Source of the DNA: Valencia hispanica
Lineage: Eukaryota > Chordata > Actinopteri > Cyprinodontiformes > Valenciidae
Direction: 5' to 3'
Length of the DNA: 64,000 nt
Assembly: GCA_963556495.2 (NCBI GenBank)
Contig: OY747702.1
Span: forward strand, 56,610,786-56,674,785
Shown: positions 47,765 to 59,613 of the stretch, in pieces
Numbering within the stretch: position 1 is the stretch's first letter
Layout of the letters: each line of letters starts with the position of its first letter
Translations under genes and position numbers: made by a program
Notes under the pieces: model-generated
What the model saw: the letters and a program-made list of their open reading frames with translations, nothing else
Databases searched by the model: none
What the model was told of the DNA's origin: nothing

Positions 47765-48506
47765 CAAGGCAATTTTATTTGTATAGCACACTTTCAACAA
47801 TAAGGGGATTCAAGGTGCTTTACATGATTAACAGGTCAAATTAAAACAGCAGTAAAAAACACAGACAAATCATATAAAGTAAAAACAGGAATAAACCAAG
47901 AAGCACACCCAGATACATCAATGTATTACAAAGCATATAATGTAGAAACAGCAAGAAGTACACACAAAACATATGATACATGAAAGCATTACTCAAAGGC
48001 AGCTCTAAACAGATTCGTTTTTAGCTGTGATTTAAAAGAACTCAGTGTTTCAGCAGCTTTGCAGTTTTCTGGAAGTTTGTTCCAGATTATAGGAGCATAG
48101 AAGCTGAAAGCTGCTTCTCCGTGTTTAATCATAACTCTAGGGATGTTGAGTAGACTGGAATTACTTCGGTGCTAAACCATGTAATGATTTATAACCCAGT
48201 AAAAGAATTTAGAAGTATATTCTCTGAGCTACAGGGAGCCAGTGTAAGGACTTTAGAACTGGGGTGATGTGCTCTACTTTCCTGGTTCTAATGAGGAACA
48301 CGAGCAGCAGCGTTCTGGATCAGCTGCAGCTGTCTGATTGACTTTTAGGCAGACCTGTGAAGACGCTGTTGCAGTAAGCAATCCTACTAAAGATAAACGC
48401 ATGGATGAGTTTTTCAAGGTCCTGTTGGGACATCAGTCCTTTAATCCTAGAAATGTTCTTCAGGTGATAGAACGCTGACCTTGTTATTGCCTTTATGTGA
48501 CCCTTT
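47765..48506 (-). mobile_element. L2-type LINE, 3' half
   Basis: Begins with the inverted tail ggcaaggcaattttatttgt and continues through antisense coding text such as gcagctgtctgattgacttt and tcctgttgggacatcagtcc. It is the same subfamily as 43050-43935. It ends abruptly at a Tc1-like element. Confidence 0.85.
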
Positions 48507-49250
48507 ATAACTGTGGAAAAAGTAATGACACCCTACCTAGCTAGTAGTAACCCCTTGGTTGAGATAATTACAGTGATGAATCCATCTACCATCCCTGAGA
48601 TCAATCTAAGGAGAGCTTGAGATTCTTGAAGGGTTTCTTAAATCTAAATGAGACAAATACTCTGCCGCTGACTCAGCCCATGATTCTCTGTCCTTGCTGG
48701 ATTTACTGGTATGTTTTGGCTCACTGTAGTGCTGCAGGCTCCAGTTATGCTTCAGTTTCAATTTATTATTATGTTTTTGTACAGAAAGTCTCAAATTTTT
48801 ATCAAGTACCGTCAGATGCATGATAGAATTCATGCTGACCAATTCCTGCTGCAGCAAATGACCCCAAACCATGACACATCCACCTCCATGCTCCGTAGTT
48901 GGTATCATTGAAATGAAGCCAGCTCAGTCTCTTCTGTGTAGGTCCACCGATGATCCTTCAGGGGTTTTGGAGACTTCTTCTGGCATCTTGCAGTCTGCTC
49001 CAGGGTGAACTTGCTTGGACCTTTTCATGTTGGTTCAACAAAACTTAATTAAATGATGGCTTGTTAGCAGGCCTCTGCAATACTTTGCCATGCTGAGGAG
49101 GTAGTTGGAGCATTTGAAACAGCTGTATTGGAACAAAGACCCCTCTAAAACTGACACCTCTGGTTTGGCAGCTCTTTGGATCTCAGTATGGTGTTCAGTC
49201 TCAACCAAAGGTGGCCCTATATATTTTTGTTGTCTGTCATTTTGACCGAC
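48507..49250 (-). mobile_element. Tc1-like transposon remnant
   Basis: The minus-strand frame 48908-48606 encodes EHGGGCVMVWGHLL and later NKLKLKHNWSLQHYSEPKHT. This is the transposase core around the second catalytic residue, where the usual aspartate region (QHDNDPKHT) is changed. The flanks contain aagtaatgacaccctaccta and further antisense transposase DNA. Confidence 0.75.
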
Positions 49251-50460
49251 AGGGGCAAAAAAATCATGTAAAAATCTATTTCTACCTTTCAATTTTTAAA
49301 TTTATCACACATTCAATAGCATTTCTTTTTTATTATTTCATAATACTAATATACATACATTTAATGCATAATTTTATTTCATTGAAATTCATATTCAAAA
49401 CAAACAAGCTGAACAGAGAACTACATATAAACAATGAGATTAAATGATTGCACTTAGGAACAGTTCACATGCTGTGGCCTGAATGCAGTCTCACAAGTTC
49501 CTCCTGCACCACATGGAACTGTAATGCGCACTCATTTGTGCATAATCAAATAGTGGGATCGCTGCAGAGGTTATTGTGATGAGGTTTTGGATTTTTGGCT
49601 CGGACAGATGACTTCTCATGGGGGTTTAGATGTTCTTCTGGAGGCTGAATCTGCGCCACACTGGAGACTGGAATTATGTGCCACTTCAGCCAAAATGTTG
49701 AAATCAGGTAACATTTCTCCAATTGAATGCACGAGCCGTTTCCTGACCCGCAAGCTATAGCTTCAGTGGGAGGAAATCCTGCAGCATGCACCGGTGGTTG
49801 CCACAATACCAGGCTCTTGGGAGCAACGCTCTCCAAAACCTCAGCATTGAGTACGGTGTCCAGGTCTAAGATGATGCTCAGATGCGCTCATGAGAATCGT
49901 TCTTTTTGATTGATTTAGTTACGTGTACTCCATGCATAAAGCTGCAAATGTACGTGCATTTGCACCAAGTGGTTCAGAGGTGTGAATACTTATCTGTGAA
50001 AATGATGGACGGGCTTCACATTTTTCGGTCAACGTTCTAAAAAACATGGCCAAATACAGAAAATATCCGGTTACTGTCAACAGTCAGGAACGCATGAAAC
50101 TAAACATCTAATGTTTAAAGGAGACATACCTCCTTCAAAACACTGAATAATGATTTTCTATTCAAGTGCCTCTGATTTGAGCCATTTCAAGTGGGAGTAA
50201 ATGTGGGGGTGACCTAATACCAAAGCTTGTATTTAATGCCAAAAATGGAAAAGCTTTTTGTTCTGTTGTTTGTTGCTGACTACTTTCCATTCTCCGTATT
50301 TCTTTTGATATTTATCCATATGTCCAAATATGTTCAAAAGCGAAAAAAGGTTGCAGGTAGGTATTTGAGCTGTGGGTGTTTCAGTTTTGGGTTTCATTTT
50401 TACACAACTGGTCTTGCCGTAATAATTCAACACTTTGTATGTTTATTTCCTTCGTTTATT
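49251..50460. other. no gene recognised
   Basis: A 96-codon minus-strand ORF (49836-49546) and a 106-codon plus ORF (50227-50547) have no recognisable domain or gene context. Confidence 0.45.
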
Positions 50461-50640
50461 CAATTCAATTCAATTCAGTTTATTTATATAGCGCCAATTC
50501 ACAACAGATGTCATCTCAAGATACTTAACAAGGAGTCCTTTCAATAGATTTATACAAACATTCCAATCAGTTAAAAAGTTTCCTATTTAAGGAATCCCAG
50601 CAGATTGCGTCAGTCATTGGCATGAGGTTAAAACATTCTA
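50461..50640 (-). mobile_element. LINE-type 3' tail repeat, inverted copy
   Basis: Starts with caattcaattcaattcagtt, then tatagcgccaattcacaaca. It is the reverse complement of the tail at 32755-32930. No coding part. Confidence 0.65.
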
Positions 50641-50772
50641 AACATTCTAATAAAAAAAAAAAATCCACTCTAAACACTGGAAGGATTTGACAATCAGTGG
50701 GTTCTTGCTAATTCTCACCTTATGTGATGTAGTGCTTTCGGGTTTAGTTTCCTTGGGTTAGTTTCTAGTTTC

Positions 50773-53717
50773 TCGGCTGCAGAAGCTGGCTCTCGGGACG
50801 TGGAACGTCACCTCTCTGGTGGGGAAGGAGCCGGAGCTGGTGTGCGAGGTTGAGAGGTTCCGACTGGACATCGTCGGACTCACCTCAGCGCACGGCTCTG
50901 GCTCTGGAACCCGTCTCCTCGAGAGAGGTCGGACTCTCTTCCACTCTGGGGTTGCCCCCGCTGAGAGGCGCCGAGCTGGGGTGGGCATACTTGTTGCCCC
51001 CCATCTCGGCGCCTGTACGTTGGGGTTTACCCCGGTGAACGAGAGGGTAGCCTCCCTCCGCGTTCGGGTGGGGGGACGGGTCCTGACCGTTGTTTGTGCT
51101 TACGCGCCAAACAGCAGATTAGATTACCCACCCTTCTTGGAGTCTTTGGAAGGGGTGCTGGAGAGTGCTCCTCCTGGGGACTCCCTTGTTCTGCTGGGGG
51201 ACTTCAACGCTCACGTGGGCAATGACAGTGAGACCTGGAGGGGTGTGGTTGGGCGGAATGGCCCCCCCGATCTAAACCCGAGTGGTGTCTTGTTATTGGA
51301 CTTCTGTGCTCGTCATGGATTGTCCATAACAAACACCATGTTCAAGCATAAAGGTGTCCATATGTGCACTTGGCACCAGGACACCTTAGGCCGCAGCTCA
51401 ATGATCGACTTGGTTGTCGTCTCATCTGATCTGCGGCCGCATGTTTTGGACACTCGGGTGAAGAGAGGGGCAGAGCTGTCCACTGACCACTACCTGGTGG
51501 TGAGTCGGCTCCGATGGTGGGGGAGGACGCCGGACAGACCTGGAAGGCCTAAACGTGTTGTGAGGGTCTGCTGGGAACGTCTGGCAGAGTCTCCTGTCAG
51601 AAGGAGCTTTAACTCACACCTCCGGCAGAACTTTGAACACGTCCCGGGGGAGGCGGGGGACATCGAGTCCGAGTGGACCATGTTCCGCGCCTCCATTGCC
51701 GAGGCGGCTGACCGAAGCTGTGGCCGCAAGGTGGTCGGTGCCTGTCGCGGCAGCAACCCCCGAACCCGGTGGTGGACACCGGCGGTAAGGGATGCTGTCA
51801 GGCTGAAGAAGGAGTCCTACCGGGTCTTTTTGGCTTGTGGGCCCCCTGAAGCAGCTGATAGGTACCGACAGGCCAAGCGGGATGCGGCTCGGATGGTTGC
51901 TGAGGCAAAAACTCGGGCGTGGGAGGAGTTTGGAGAGACCATGGAAAACGACTTCCGTACGGCTTCGAAGCGATTCTGGTCCACCATCCGGCGTCTCAGG
52001 GGGGGAAAGCGGCCTGCCACCAACACTGTTTACAGTGGGGATGGTGTGCTGCTGACCTCGACGCGGGACGTTTTGGGTCGGTGGATGGAATACTTCGAAG
52101 ACCTCCTCAATCCCACCGGCACGCCTTCCAATCTGGAAGCAGGGTTTGGGGACTTGGGGTCGGGCTCTCCAATCTCTGGTGCCGAGGTCCCCGAGGTCGT
52201 TAAAAAGCTCCTCGGTGGCAGGGCTCCGGGGGTGGATGAGATTCGACCGGAGTTCCTCAAGGCTCTGGATGTTGTGGGGCTGTGTTGGTTAACGCGGCTC
52301 TGCAATATTGCGTGGACATCGGGGGCAGTTCCCTTGGATTGGCAGACCGGGGTGGTGGTCCCCCTGTTTAAAAAGGGGGACCACAGAGTGTGTTCCAACT
52401 ACAGGGGGATCACACTTCTGAGCCTCCCTGGTAAGGTCTATTCAGGGGTTCTGGAGAGGAGGGTCCGACGGATAGTCGAACCTCGGATCCAGGAGGAACA
52501 ATGCGGTTTTCGTCCTGGCCGTGGAACACTGGACCAGCTCTACACCCTCAGCAGGGTCCTGGAGTGTGCGTGGGAGTTCGCCCAACCGGTCTACATGTGT
52601 TTTGTGGACTTGGAGAAGGCGTTCGACCGTGTCCCTCGGGGGTTCCTGTGGGGGGTGCTCTGGGAGTATGGGGTACCGGGCCCCTTGATACGGGCTGTTA
52701 GGTCCCTGTACGACCGGTGCCAGAGTTTGGTTCGCATTGCCGGCAGTAAGTCGGGCTTGTTTCCGGTGAGAGTTGGACTCCGCCAAGGTTGCCCTTTGTC
52801 ACCGATCCTGTTCCTAACTTTTATGGACAGGATTTCTAGGCGCAGCCAAGGCGTTGCGGGGATCCGTTTTGGTGGCCTCAGGATCGGGTCTCTGCTTTTT
52901 GCAGATGATGTGGTCCTGTTGGCTTCATCGGAGCGTGATCTACAGCTTTCGCTGGAGCTGTTCGCAGCCGAGTGTGAAGCGACTGGGATGAGAATCAGCA
53001 CCTCCAAATCCGAGGCCATGGTCTTGAGCCGGAAAAGGGTGGGGTGCCTCCTCCGGGTCAGGGATGGGGTCCTTCCCCAAGTGGAGGAGTTTAAGTATCT
53101 GGGGGTCTTGTTCACGAATGAGGGAAAAATGGAGCGGGAGATCGATAGACGGATTGGTGGGGCATCTGCAGTTATGCGGGCGCTCTACCGGTCTGTCGTG
53201 GTGAAGAGAGAGCTGAGCCAAAAGGCGAAGCTCTCGATTTACCGGTCGATCTACGTTCCTACCCTCATCTATGGTCACGAACTCTGGGTGGTGACCGAAA
53301 GAACGAGATCACGGATACAAGCGGCTGAAATGAGTTTCCTCCGCAGAGTGTCTGGGCTCTCCCTTAGAGATAGGGTGAGAAGCTCGGTCATCCGGAGGGG
53401 GCTCAGAGTAGAGCCGCTGCTTCTCCACATCGAGAGGAGTCAGTTGAGGTGGCTCGGGCATCTGGTCAGGATGCCTCCTGGACGCCTCCCTGGTGAGGTG
53501 TTTCAGGCACGTCCCACCGGGAGGAGGCCCAGGGGAAGGCCCAGGACACGCTGGAGGGACTATGTTTCTCGGCTGGCCTGGGAGCGCCTTGGGGTTCCTC
53601 CCGAGGAGCTGGAACAAGTGGCTGGGGAGAGGGAAGTCTGGGTCTCTTTGCTTAGGCTGCTGCCCCCGCGACCCGACCCCGGATAAGCGGAAGAAAATGG
53701 ATGGATGGATGGATGGA
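50773..53717 (+). mobile_element. Rex3 (RTE-clade) LINE with 14-bp target duplication
   Basis: The 2945-base insertion is bracketed by exact copies of tagtttctagtttc at 50759-50772 and 53718-53731. It ends in (ATGG)n, the tail type of Rex3. Inside lies one long uninterrupted ORF. The sequence tggcagaccggggtggtggt at about 52339 matches, as I recall it, the primer site used to survey Rex3 in fish. A second, broken Rex3 piece lies at 63135-63690. Confidence 0.93.
50774..53686 (+). CDS. Rex3 ORF: endonuclease plus reverse transcriptase
   Basis: The frame is open from 50762 to TAA 53684-53686. There is no ATG near its start; counting from the GTG at 50819 gives 955 residues. The N-terminal apurinic-type endonuclease shows LGTWNVTSL just upstream, [10 protein letters not shown] near residue 125, and [10 protein letters not shown] near 220. 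The reverse transcriptase follows, with [33 protein letters not shown] near 600, [13 protein letters not shown] and the catalytic [11 protein letters not shown] near 694. The C terminus has [20 protein letters not shown]. No stop or frameshift is visible. The start may be slightly truncated. Confidence 0.93.
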   Translation, partial: RLQKLALGTWNVTSLVGKEPELVCEVERFRLDIVGLTSAHGSGSGTRLLERGRTLFHSGVAPAERRRAGVGILVAPHLGACTLGFTPVNERVASLRVRVGGRVLTVVCAYAPNSRLDYPPFLESLEGVLESAPPGDSLVLLGDFNAHVGNDSETWRGVVGRNGPPDLNPSGVLLLDFCARHGLSITNTMFKHKGVHMCTWHQDTLGRSSMIDLVVVSSDLRPHVLDTRVKRGAELSTDHYLVVSRLRWWGRTPDRPGRPKRVVRVCWERLAESPVRRSFNSHLRQNFEHVPGEAGDIESEWTMFRASIAEAADRSCGRKVVGACRGSNPRTRWWTPAVRDAVRLKKESYRVFLACGPPEAADRYRQAKRDAARMVAEAKTRAWEEFGETMENDFRTASKRFWSTIRRLRGGKRPATNTVYSGDGVLLTSTRDVLGRWMEYFEDLLNPTGTPSNLEAGFGDLGSGSPISGAEVPEVVKKLLGGRAPGVDEIRPEFLKALDVVGLCWLTRLCNIAWTSGAVPLDWQTGVVVPLFKKGDHRVCSNYRGITLLSLPGKVYSGVLERRVRRIVEPRIQEEQCGFRPGRGTLDQLYTLSRVLECAWEFAQPVYMCFVDLEKAFDRVPRGFLWGVLWEYGVPGPLIRAVRSLYDRCQSLVRIAGSKSGLFPVRVGLRQGCPLSPILFLTFMDRISRRSQGVAGIRFGGLRIGSLLFADDVVLLASSERDLQLSLELFAAECEATGMRISTSKSEAMVLSRKRVGCLLRVRDGVLPQVEEFKYLGVLFTNEGKMEREIDRRIGGASAVMRALYRSVVVKRELSQKAKLSIYRSIYVPTLIYGHELWVVTERTRSRIQAAEMSFLRRVSGLSLRDRVRSSVIRRGLRVEPLLLHIERSQLRWLGHLVRMPPGRLPGEVFQARPTGRRPRGRPRTRWRDYVSRLAWERLGVPPEELEQVAGEREVWVSLLRLLPPRPDPG

Positions 53718-53731
53718 TAGTTTCTAGTTTC

Positions 53732-54019
53732 AGGCTTTCCCTTTTGTTCAGCACCATTAGTGGTGAATAATCTACCTTCCTGAGTTCCCTTCGGCCTGCC
53801 GGGTTTTGCTCCCTGCAACAGCTGCTCTCTATCACCTGACTTCCTCAGATGCAGTCCTGTCATCATCCACCTCTTCCTGTGTCCATATATTGTTCTTTGG
53901 TGTCATTGAGGTTCTCAGTTATTCTTTTTTAAAGAAAAGCACTATGATCCCAAGCTCCTGTCTGCATTTTGGTCATACCTTAAAACCACAAAGAATAAAA
54001 GTAGGGTGTACTAATTTTG
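53732..54019. other. no gene recognised
   Basis: Flank of the Rex3 insertion. It continues the sequence interrupted at 50772. No supported feature. Confidence 0.5.
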
Positions 54020-54385
54020 TCATGATTGTAAAAGCAGGGCAACCACCCTAAACATAAAGCCAGAGCTACTTCGGGATGGTTTAGAGCAAAGTATATTAAT
54101 GTGTTAGAATGGCCTAATCAAAGTCCAGACCAAAACACTACTGAGAATGTAACGCAAGGCTTGAAAGCCTTGATGTTCTCAGATGTTTTCCATCCAGTCT
54201 GACTGAGCTGGAGACGTTTCAGTCTGCTGGAGACAAACCCAGTACCTCATTTTGGCTGCAGCTGGACCTGCAGCCAAAAGAGGGTTCTACAAAGTTCTGA
54301 CTCAGGCAGGATTAATACAAATACACAGCACACTTTTTAGATTTTTATTTAGTGAAAATATTTCAAACCATGTCTGATTTTCCTT
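54020..54385 (+). mobile_element. Tc1-like transposon remnant
   Basis: Degraded 3' transposase region (cgggatggtttagagcaaag, atccagtctgactgagctgg, gctggagacaaacccagtac). It parallels the three blocks of the interrupted copy at 11896-13765. Confidence 0.7.
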
Positions 54386-55546
54386 CAACTTCAGCTTTTA
54401 ACTATTTGTGTTGAATTAAACTCATCGTGATGTTTCGTATGGGGAAGCTGACATCTGTTCTGATGCGAGATGGGCAGAGAGGTGAGGTCCAGCTCCAACA
54501 GGAGGCCGAGGTTCCCTGTGAGGGACAGCGCCTCCAAATGAGCTGCCTGAGGCTGGTCAGGCTTGGGTGAAATTAGACAGGAGCACATGTGGCGCACCTT
54601 ATGGCAACGTTCCTGTCTGAAGCTAACATTGCTAAGGGGTATTTTTGTGATTGATTCACATACATATATAAAAAAAAGCATTAAAGCTGTTTTTATGTTA
54701 TGCAACAGGAACCCCTCCACCACATTGCAACATTTCATACCTGGAGACAGTCATGGTTGCACAGCAGAAAGTTTTAAGCCTGGCCTTAAAAGTAAACAGA
54801 GTGTCTGCCTCATGGACTAAAGCTGGGAGCTGGTTCCCCAGGAGAGGAGCCTGATAACTAAAAGATCTGCCTCCCATTCTACTTTTAGAAATCCTAGGAG
54901 CTACAAGTAAACCTGCAGTCTGAGAGCGAAGTGCTCTGTTAGGAACATATGGAACGATCAGATATCTGGCACAGTACTTGGCTGGTTCCAGTCTTACCTA
55001 AAAAACAGAGACTTCTTTGTTTCAATAGGAAACTTTTCATCAGAACGAACAGAAATCACATGTGGGGCACCCCAGGATGGAGCCCTATTTAATATCTACA
55101 TGCTCCCACCAGCCCAGATTACAACAACCAATAAGATTAGCTACCATAACTATGCAGATGATACTCAGCTCTACATTATGATGTCACCAGGTGACTTTGA
55201 ACCCATCCAAATGCTAAGTAAATGCATCGAGCAAATCAATGGATGGATGTGCCATAACTTTCTCCAGCTGAAAAGAAACAAAACAGGAATAATTACTTCT
55301 GTGAGTCAGCACACAGCTTCAGTTAATACAGCTAGAAACTACTGATCAGGCCTGAAATCCAGGTGTAGTAATGGACTCAGACCTGAATCTCCAGGGTCAC
55401 ATAAAGGCAATAACAAGGTCAGCCTTCTATCACCTGAAGAACATTTCTAGGATTAAAGGACTGATGTCGCAACAGGACCTCGAAAAACGAATCCATGCAT
55501 TTATCTTTAGTCGGATTGATTAGTGCAACAGCGTCCTCACAGGTAT

Positions 55547-56669
55547 ATGGGGTCAAATCAGGATCAGCTTAAAGTGAATGAAAAAACTGATTGTAAACTT
55601 GAAAAATAGACATTGTAAATTGGAAATGTTTTTGTGTAAATTTGACAACAGTTTTGAACTTGAAAGTACACATTGTAAATTTGAAAATGAAATTGTATAT
55701 TTGAAAAAATAAAATGCAAATTTGAAAAATAAATTGTAAATTTGAAAAATAAACTGTAAACTTGAAAAATAAACTGTAAATTTGAAAAATATATATATTG
55801 TAAATTTGAATAAATATTGAAAACTTGAATAAAAAAGCTATACACCTAAAACTGTAACCAAATGAAAAAAAGGGTTATTTGTAACAACTGCTGTTTTGTA
55901 TTTTCAATCTTTTTTTGGCCAGTTTTTACGTTTCTCTTCCCCCTTTGCTTTCAGTCCTCAGTTTACAGTTTCAATTCAGACTTTTCGTTTTCGGAGCTGA
56001 GCCTAATTTTACGTGTCTTAGAGCCCATTGGCTACTGGGGACATTATCGACATCGGGTGACAGAGTTAATGTTGACGTTTTTGGAGTTGAGCCTAATTTT
56101 ACGTGGGGGCGGGTCTTAGAGTCATCTGCGATGACCGTCCGTCCGCCGCCATCCCAATGTCTGGTAAAGGAGGGATGACACAGGCAGCGGCAACAACATA
56201 CGCTGTTCTGGGGCGGAAATTACGTCAACATAAACTCTGTCACCCGATGTCGATAATGTCCCCAGTAGCCAATGGGCTCTAAGACACGTAAAATTCGGCT
56301 CAGCTCCAAAAACGAAAAGTTTGAATTGAAACTGTAAACTGAGGACTGAAAGCAAAGGGGAAGAGAAACGTAAAAATGGCCAAAAATTTTTTATTCAAGT
56401 TTTCAATATTTATTCAAATTGACTAAATATATATTTATTTCAAATTCAAAGTTCTTTTCAAGTTGACAATTTATTTTTCATATTTACAATTTATTTTTCA
56501 AATGTCATTTTTTTTAAATGTACAATTTTTTTTTCAAATTTAAAATGTGTACTTTTAAGTTTAAAACTGTTTTCAAATTTACATTTTTTAAATTTATTTA
56601 CAATGTCCATTTTTCAAGCTTACAATCAGTTTTTTCATTCACTTTAAGCTGATCATGATTTAACCCCAT
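55547..56669. mobile_element. foldback DNA element with about 0.5-kb inverted arms
   Basis: The left arm begins atggggtcaaatcaggatca and the right arm, inverted, atggggttaaatcatgatca. Similarity runs through gcttaaagtgaatgaaaaaa and gagcccattggctactgggg to gacagagttaatgttgacgt. Arms span about 55547-56081 and 56219-56669 with a spacer of about 140 bases. The flanks (cacaggtat and gcagatctg) suggest a 9-bp target duplication with mismatches. No transposase. Long arms and this duplication size recall Mutator-like elements, but that is inference. Confidence 0.85.
55600..55830. repeat. degenerate tandem units in left foldback arm
   Basis: Repeats of the form tgtaaatttgaaaaataaa, about 18-20 bases each, occur many times, with degraded counterparts in the right arm (56395-56620). 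Confidence 0.75.
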
Positions 56670-56963
56670 GCAGATCTGGCTAAAAAGTCAATCAGACAGC
56701 TGCAGCTGATCCAGAACGCTGCTGGTCGTGTTCCTCACTAGAACCAGGAAAGTAGAGCACATCACCCCAGTTCTAAAGTCCTTACACTGGCTCCCTGTAG
56801 CTCAGAGAATAGACTTCTGAATACTTTTACTAGTTTTTAAATCATTGAATGACTTAGCACCAAAGTATATTGAAGATCTGCTGTTACTATACCAACCCCC
56901 CAGACCACTCAGGTCCTCTAATTCCAGTCCACTCAACATTCCTAGAATTAGAACCAAACATGG

Positions 56964-59613
56964 TTTGCGGTGTGCGGGTGGCGCTGGGGGCCTCCTTTGC
57001 TGGCGGGGAGGCTGCTGCTGTGTGGCAGCAGGTGCTCTCCCCCTACGAGGGCACTTGGAGGGGGGGGAGGGGTGTGCGGGAGGGGGTGTGTGGGCGAACT
57101 CAACCTGGGTGTCTAGTGTCTTTTGTGTTTTGAGAGTAGAGCGAATGTCAGGGTGGGTTTAGTTCCCCTTCTGGGATGGGGCTGGGGGGACTGCCTTGGG
57201 GTCCGTGGGGCTTTGTGGTGCTGTGGCCGTGGGCCCCGGGTCGGACGTGCCATGGCCTCCCTCCCCTGGTGGATCCCGGTGAACAGCGGTGCCTATTGGG
57301 GTCAGTGGGGGAGCTGGCTCCCTGGGAAGACATTTTGTCTCCCAGTCCTTCCCTCCCCATCCCTGGACACCTCTGTCCACCCGCTCCATCACTTTACCAC
57401 TCATATAGGGTCTTGGGGCATAGGCACATCACTGGGGTGCGAGGAGGGGCTTCCCTCCTCGCTGTCCCGTGGTGTCCCGGGTCCCAATTTTAATATACAA
57501 CTTAGACACTCCCACTTATAACATTTTCACACGACACATATGTAGGGACTTTGGGGTGGGCACACTTTTCGGCATCCAGAGGGGGAGCGGTACAATCAGC
57601 TTCACCTCTGGTGCCGGTGCCCACTGTTAAAGCACATATAGACACTGAGGGCTTGGGGTGAGGGTTGGGGGATGTGTGGCTGCCTTCCCCACATCCCACC
57701 CCTCTGTTTTAAATGCACATTATAACAACACGCATCAACACCATACTCGAGCGGGAGGATGGAGGCTAGGGGTCTTTTCCCACCCCTGTTCGCTACGGGC
57801 CATCAGGGGTTGGGGTCCAGAGGAGGACAGGCGGTCTGGTCGGGGTCCTGGGCTGTCGGGCTGCTTTGCCACTGTGGGGCCCTTGGTGGTCTGCTTGTCT
57901 CCATCCTAGAAGGTAGGGGGTCCACCTCCCGGGTCAGGGGGCTGGTGGCTCTACTGGGGCATCAGTACCTGGACCTGGGAGCATAAAGTGTGCATGGGGT
58001 GTGTGAGTGAGGGTACAGTGTCATTTTTTTGGGTGTCTTGGTGAGTCAGTGAGAATGTATGTGTTTAAGAGGGAGGGAACGTATGACTGTGTCTGTATGT
58101 CTTTGTCTACCTGTCAGGTTGGATCTTGGTCTGCCCCCTTGCCTGGCGCACCTCAGGCGTTACACTTAATGGGGGGCCTATTTCCCCTCCGTCACTCCCC
58201 GCCCGTGACGGGGGCCCCTGCCTTCCGGTGCGCCAGTGGTCAATCCGGTTCGGACCTGGTGCGTGCCTGGCCGGGCCTGGGGGGGCCGGTGTGTCGGTCG
58301 GCCGACGCGCTGGGCCGATATCTTCCTTTGGTTGGTTGGGGCACCTCTTTTAGAGGTGCCAGGTTTGGGATTGTTGGGTGGTGCCTGCTCGGTGGCTCGG
58401 CGGGATGCGGATCCGGCGTCTCTGCTCGTCTGATCACCTGTTCTGTGCGCACCGTGCGTGGCCGGTTCATTGGCGGGTTGGACCGGCGTTGCGCGGGATC
58501 AGGACCCGGGAGCTGGTACAACTTGGCGTCCAGATGCTGACTGAGCCCGGCCTGGGGATGCTGTCCGTCCCCTGCGGCTAATGGTGGGGCGCTGGGATGT
58601 TGGCGGTGGGGATTGGCCTAGGGTGGAGGCGCCGCGTGGCGGCCGGCCGCGGCCCCTGCAGTGCCGTGGGCCCCTCGTCGGCCGGTCCCTTGTCGGGTCC
58701 CTGCTGGGTGGTGGGATGCCCCTGGGCCCCGGCTCCCCCGGTCCGTTGACCGGCGCGGCCGGTTGCCGGCGGAGCCCGTGGGCTCGTCACTGCTGCCCCC
58801 CGGGCCCCTGCATAGTGGCCGCTGGATGTTCCCCTGGGGTTCTCCTTTTCTCCTCTCTTGGGGGATGCGGTCGGCCCCGCCCGGGTCCGCCTGGGGCTCT
58901 GGCGGTCCTTTGGACGTCTTTGCTCCGATCTCCTTCATGTCTGCATCGATTCCTGCGAGACGGATTGATGCCTGCTCACACAAACTATCGAACACTCTTA
59001 TGGAGAAACCTTATATGCACCAGCATGCTAACACACACACATTGATGTGGGGTCTCTGGTGTTTAAGGATATATTCTTGGGCTGAGGTTATCATTACTAG
59101 AGCTTGATTAATCGGTACCATGAGTTTCTCTGTGACATTGTTGTTGTATTTTTATATCTATTTTTGTGTGATGTGGTTGTGTAATTCTTAGTTCACAATG
59201 TTTGTTTGGTTTTGTTGATGTTCCTTTTTCGTGTTTTGTTTTTCCCCCTCTCTCTGCCGTCCTGTGGGTATGGAGGCAGACTTCAATGTTTTCCTGTGTT
59301 TTCTTTCTTCCTCTTTCTCTCTTGTATTTTCAACTCACCCTCTCTCGTGACATTTTGTTTCCTACCTCTCTTCTTCATCTTCCTTCTTTCTTCTCCTTAA
59401 TTTTCCGTCTCCGTGTCCATAACATCAGGAAATAAAAACCCCAACAATTCATAATAAAGATTTTTCACACATATATCAAGTGGAGTACTATAGCAAAAGC
59501 TGTACTGCTCCGCTTGTGAAAGTAAATCTGTTGGGCTTCTACTTGGTACTCAGACACCAATTCTGAGCTCCACACTGCCAAACAGGACAAGAAAAAAAAA
59601 AAAAAAAAAAAAA
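56964..59613 (+). mobile_element. 2.65-kb poly(A)-tailed GC-rich retro-insertion, unclassified
   Basis: Bracketed by exact agaaccaaacatgg copies (56950-56963 and 59614-59627), a 14-bp target duplication. It ends in about 22 A (59592-59613). The first 2 kb is very G/C-rich, the last 0.6 kb is T-rich with aataaa-like signals (aataaag near 59455). Overlapping ORFs up to 177 codons show no known domain and look like products of base composition. It could be the long 3' part of a 5'-truncated L1/Tx1-type LINE or a retrocopied non-coding RNA. It sits inside an L2. Confidence 0.85.

Noticed and set aside
50850..53866. Numerous ORFs antisense or out of frame to the Rex3 ORF
   Set aside because: They are shadows of the GC-rich Rex3 coding sequence.
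57123..59107. Several overlapping ORFs of 100-177 codons rich in Gly, Pro and Arg
   Set aside because: High GC removes stop codons in many frames at once. No frame has a known domain and several overlap on both strands.
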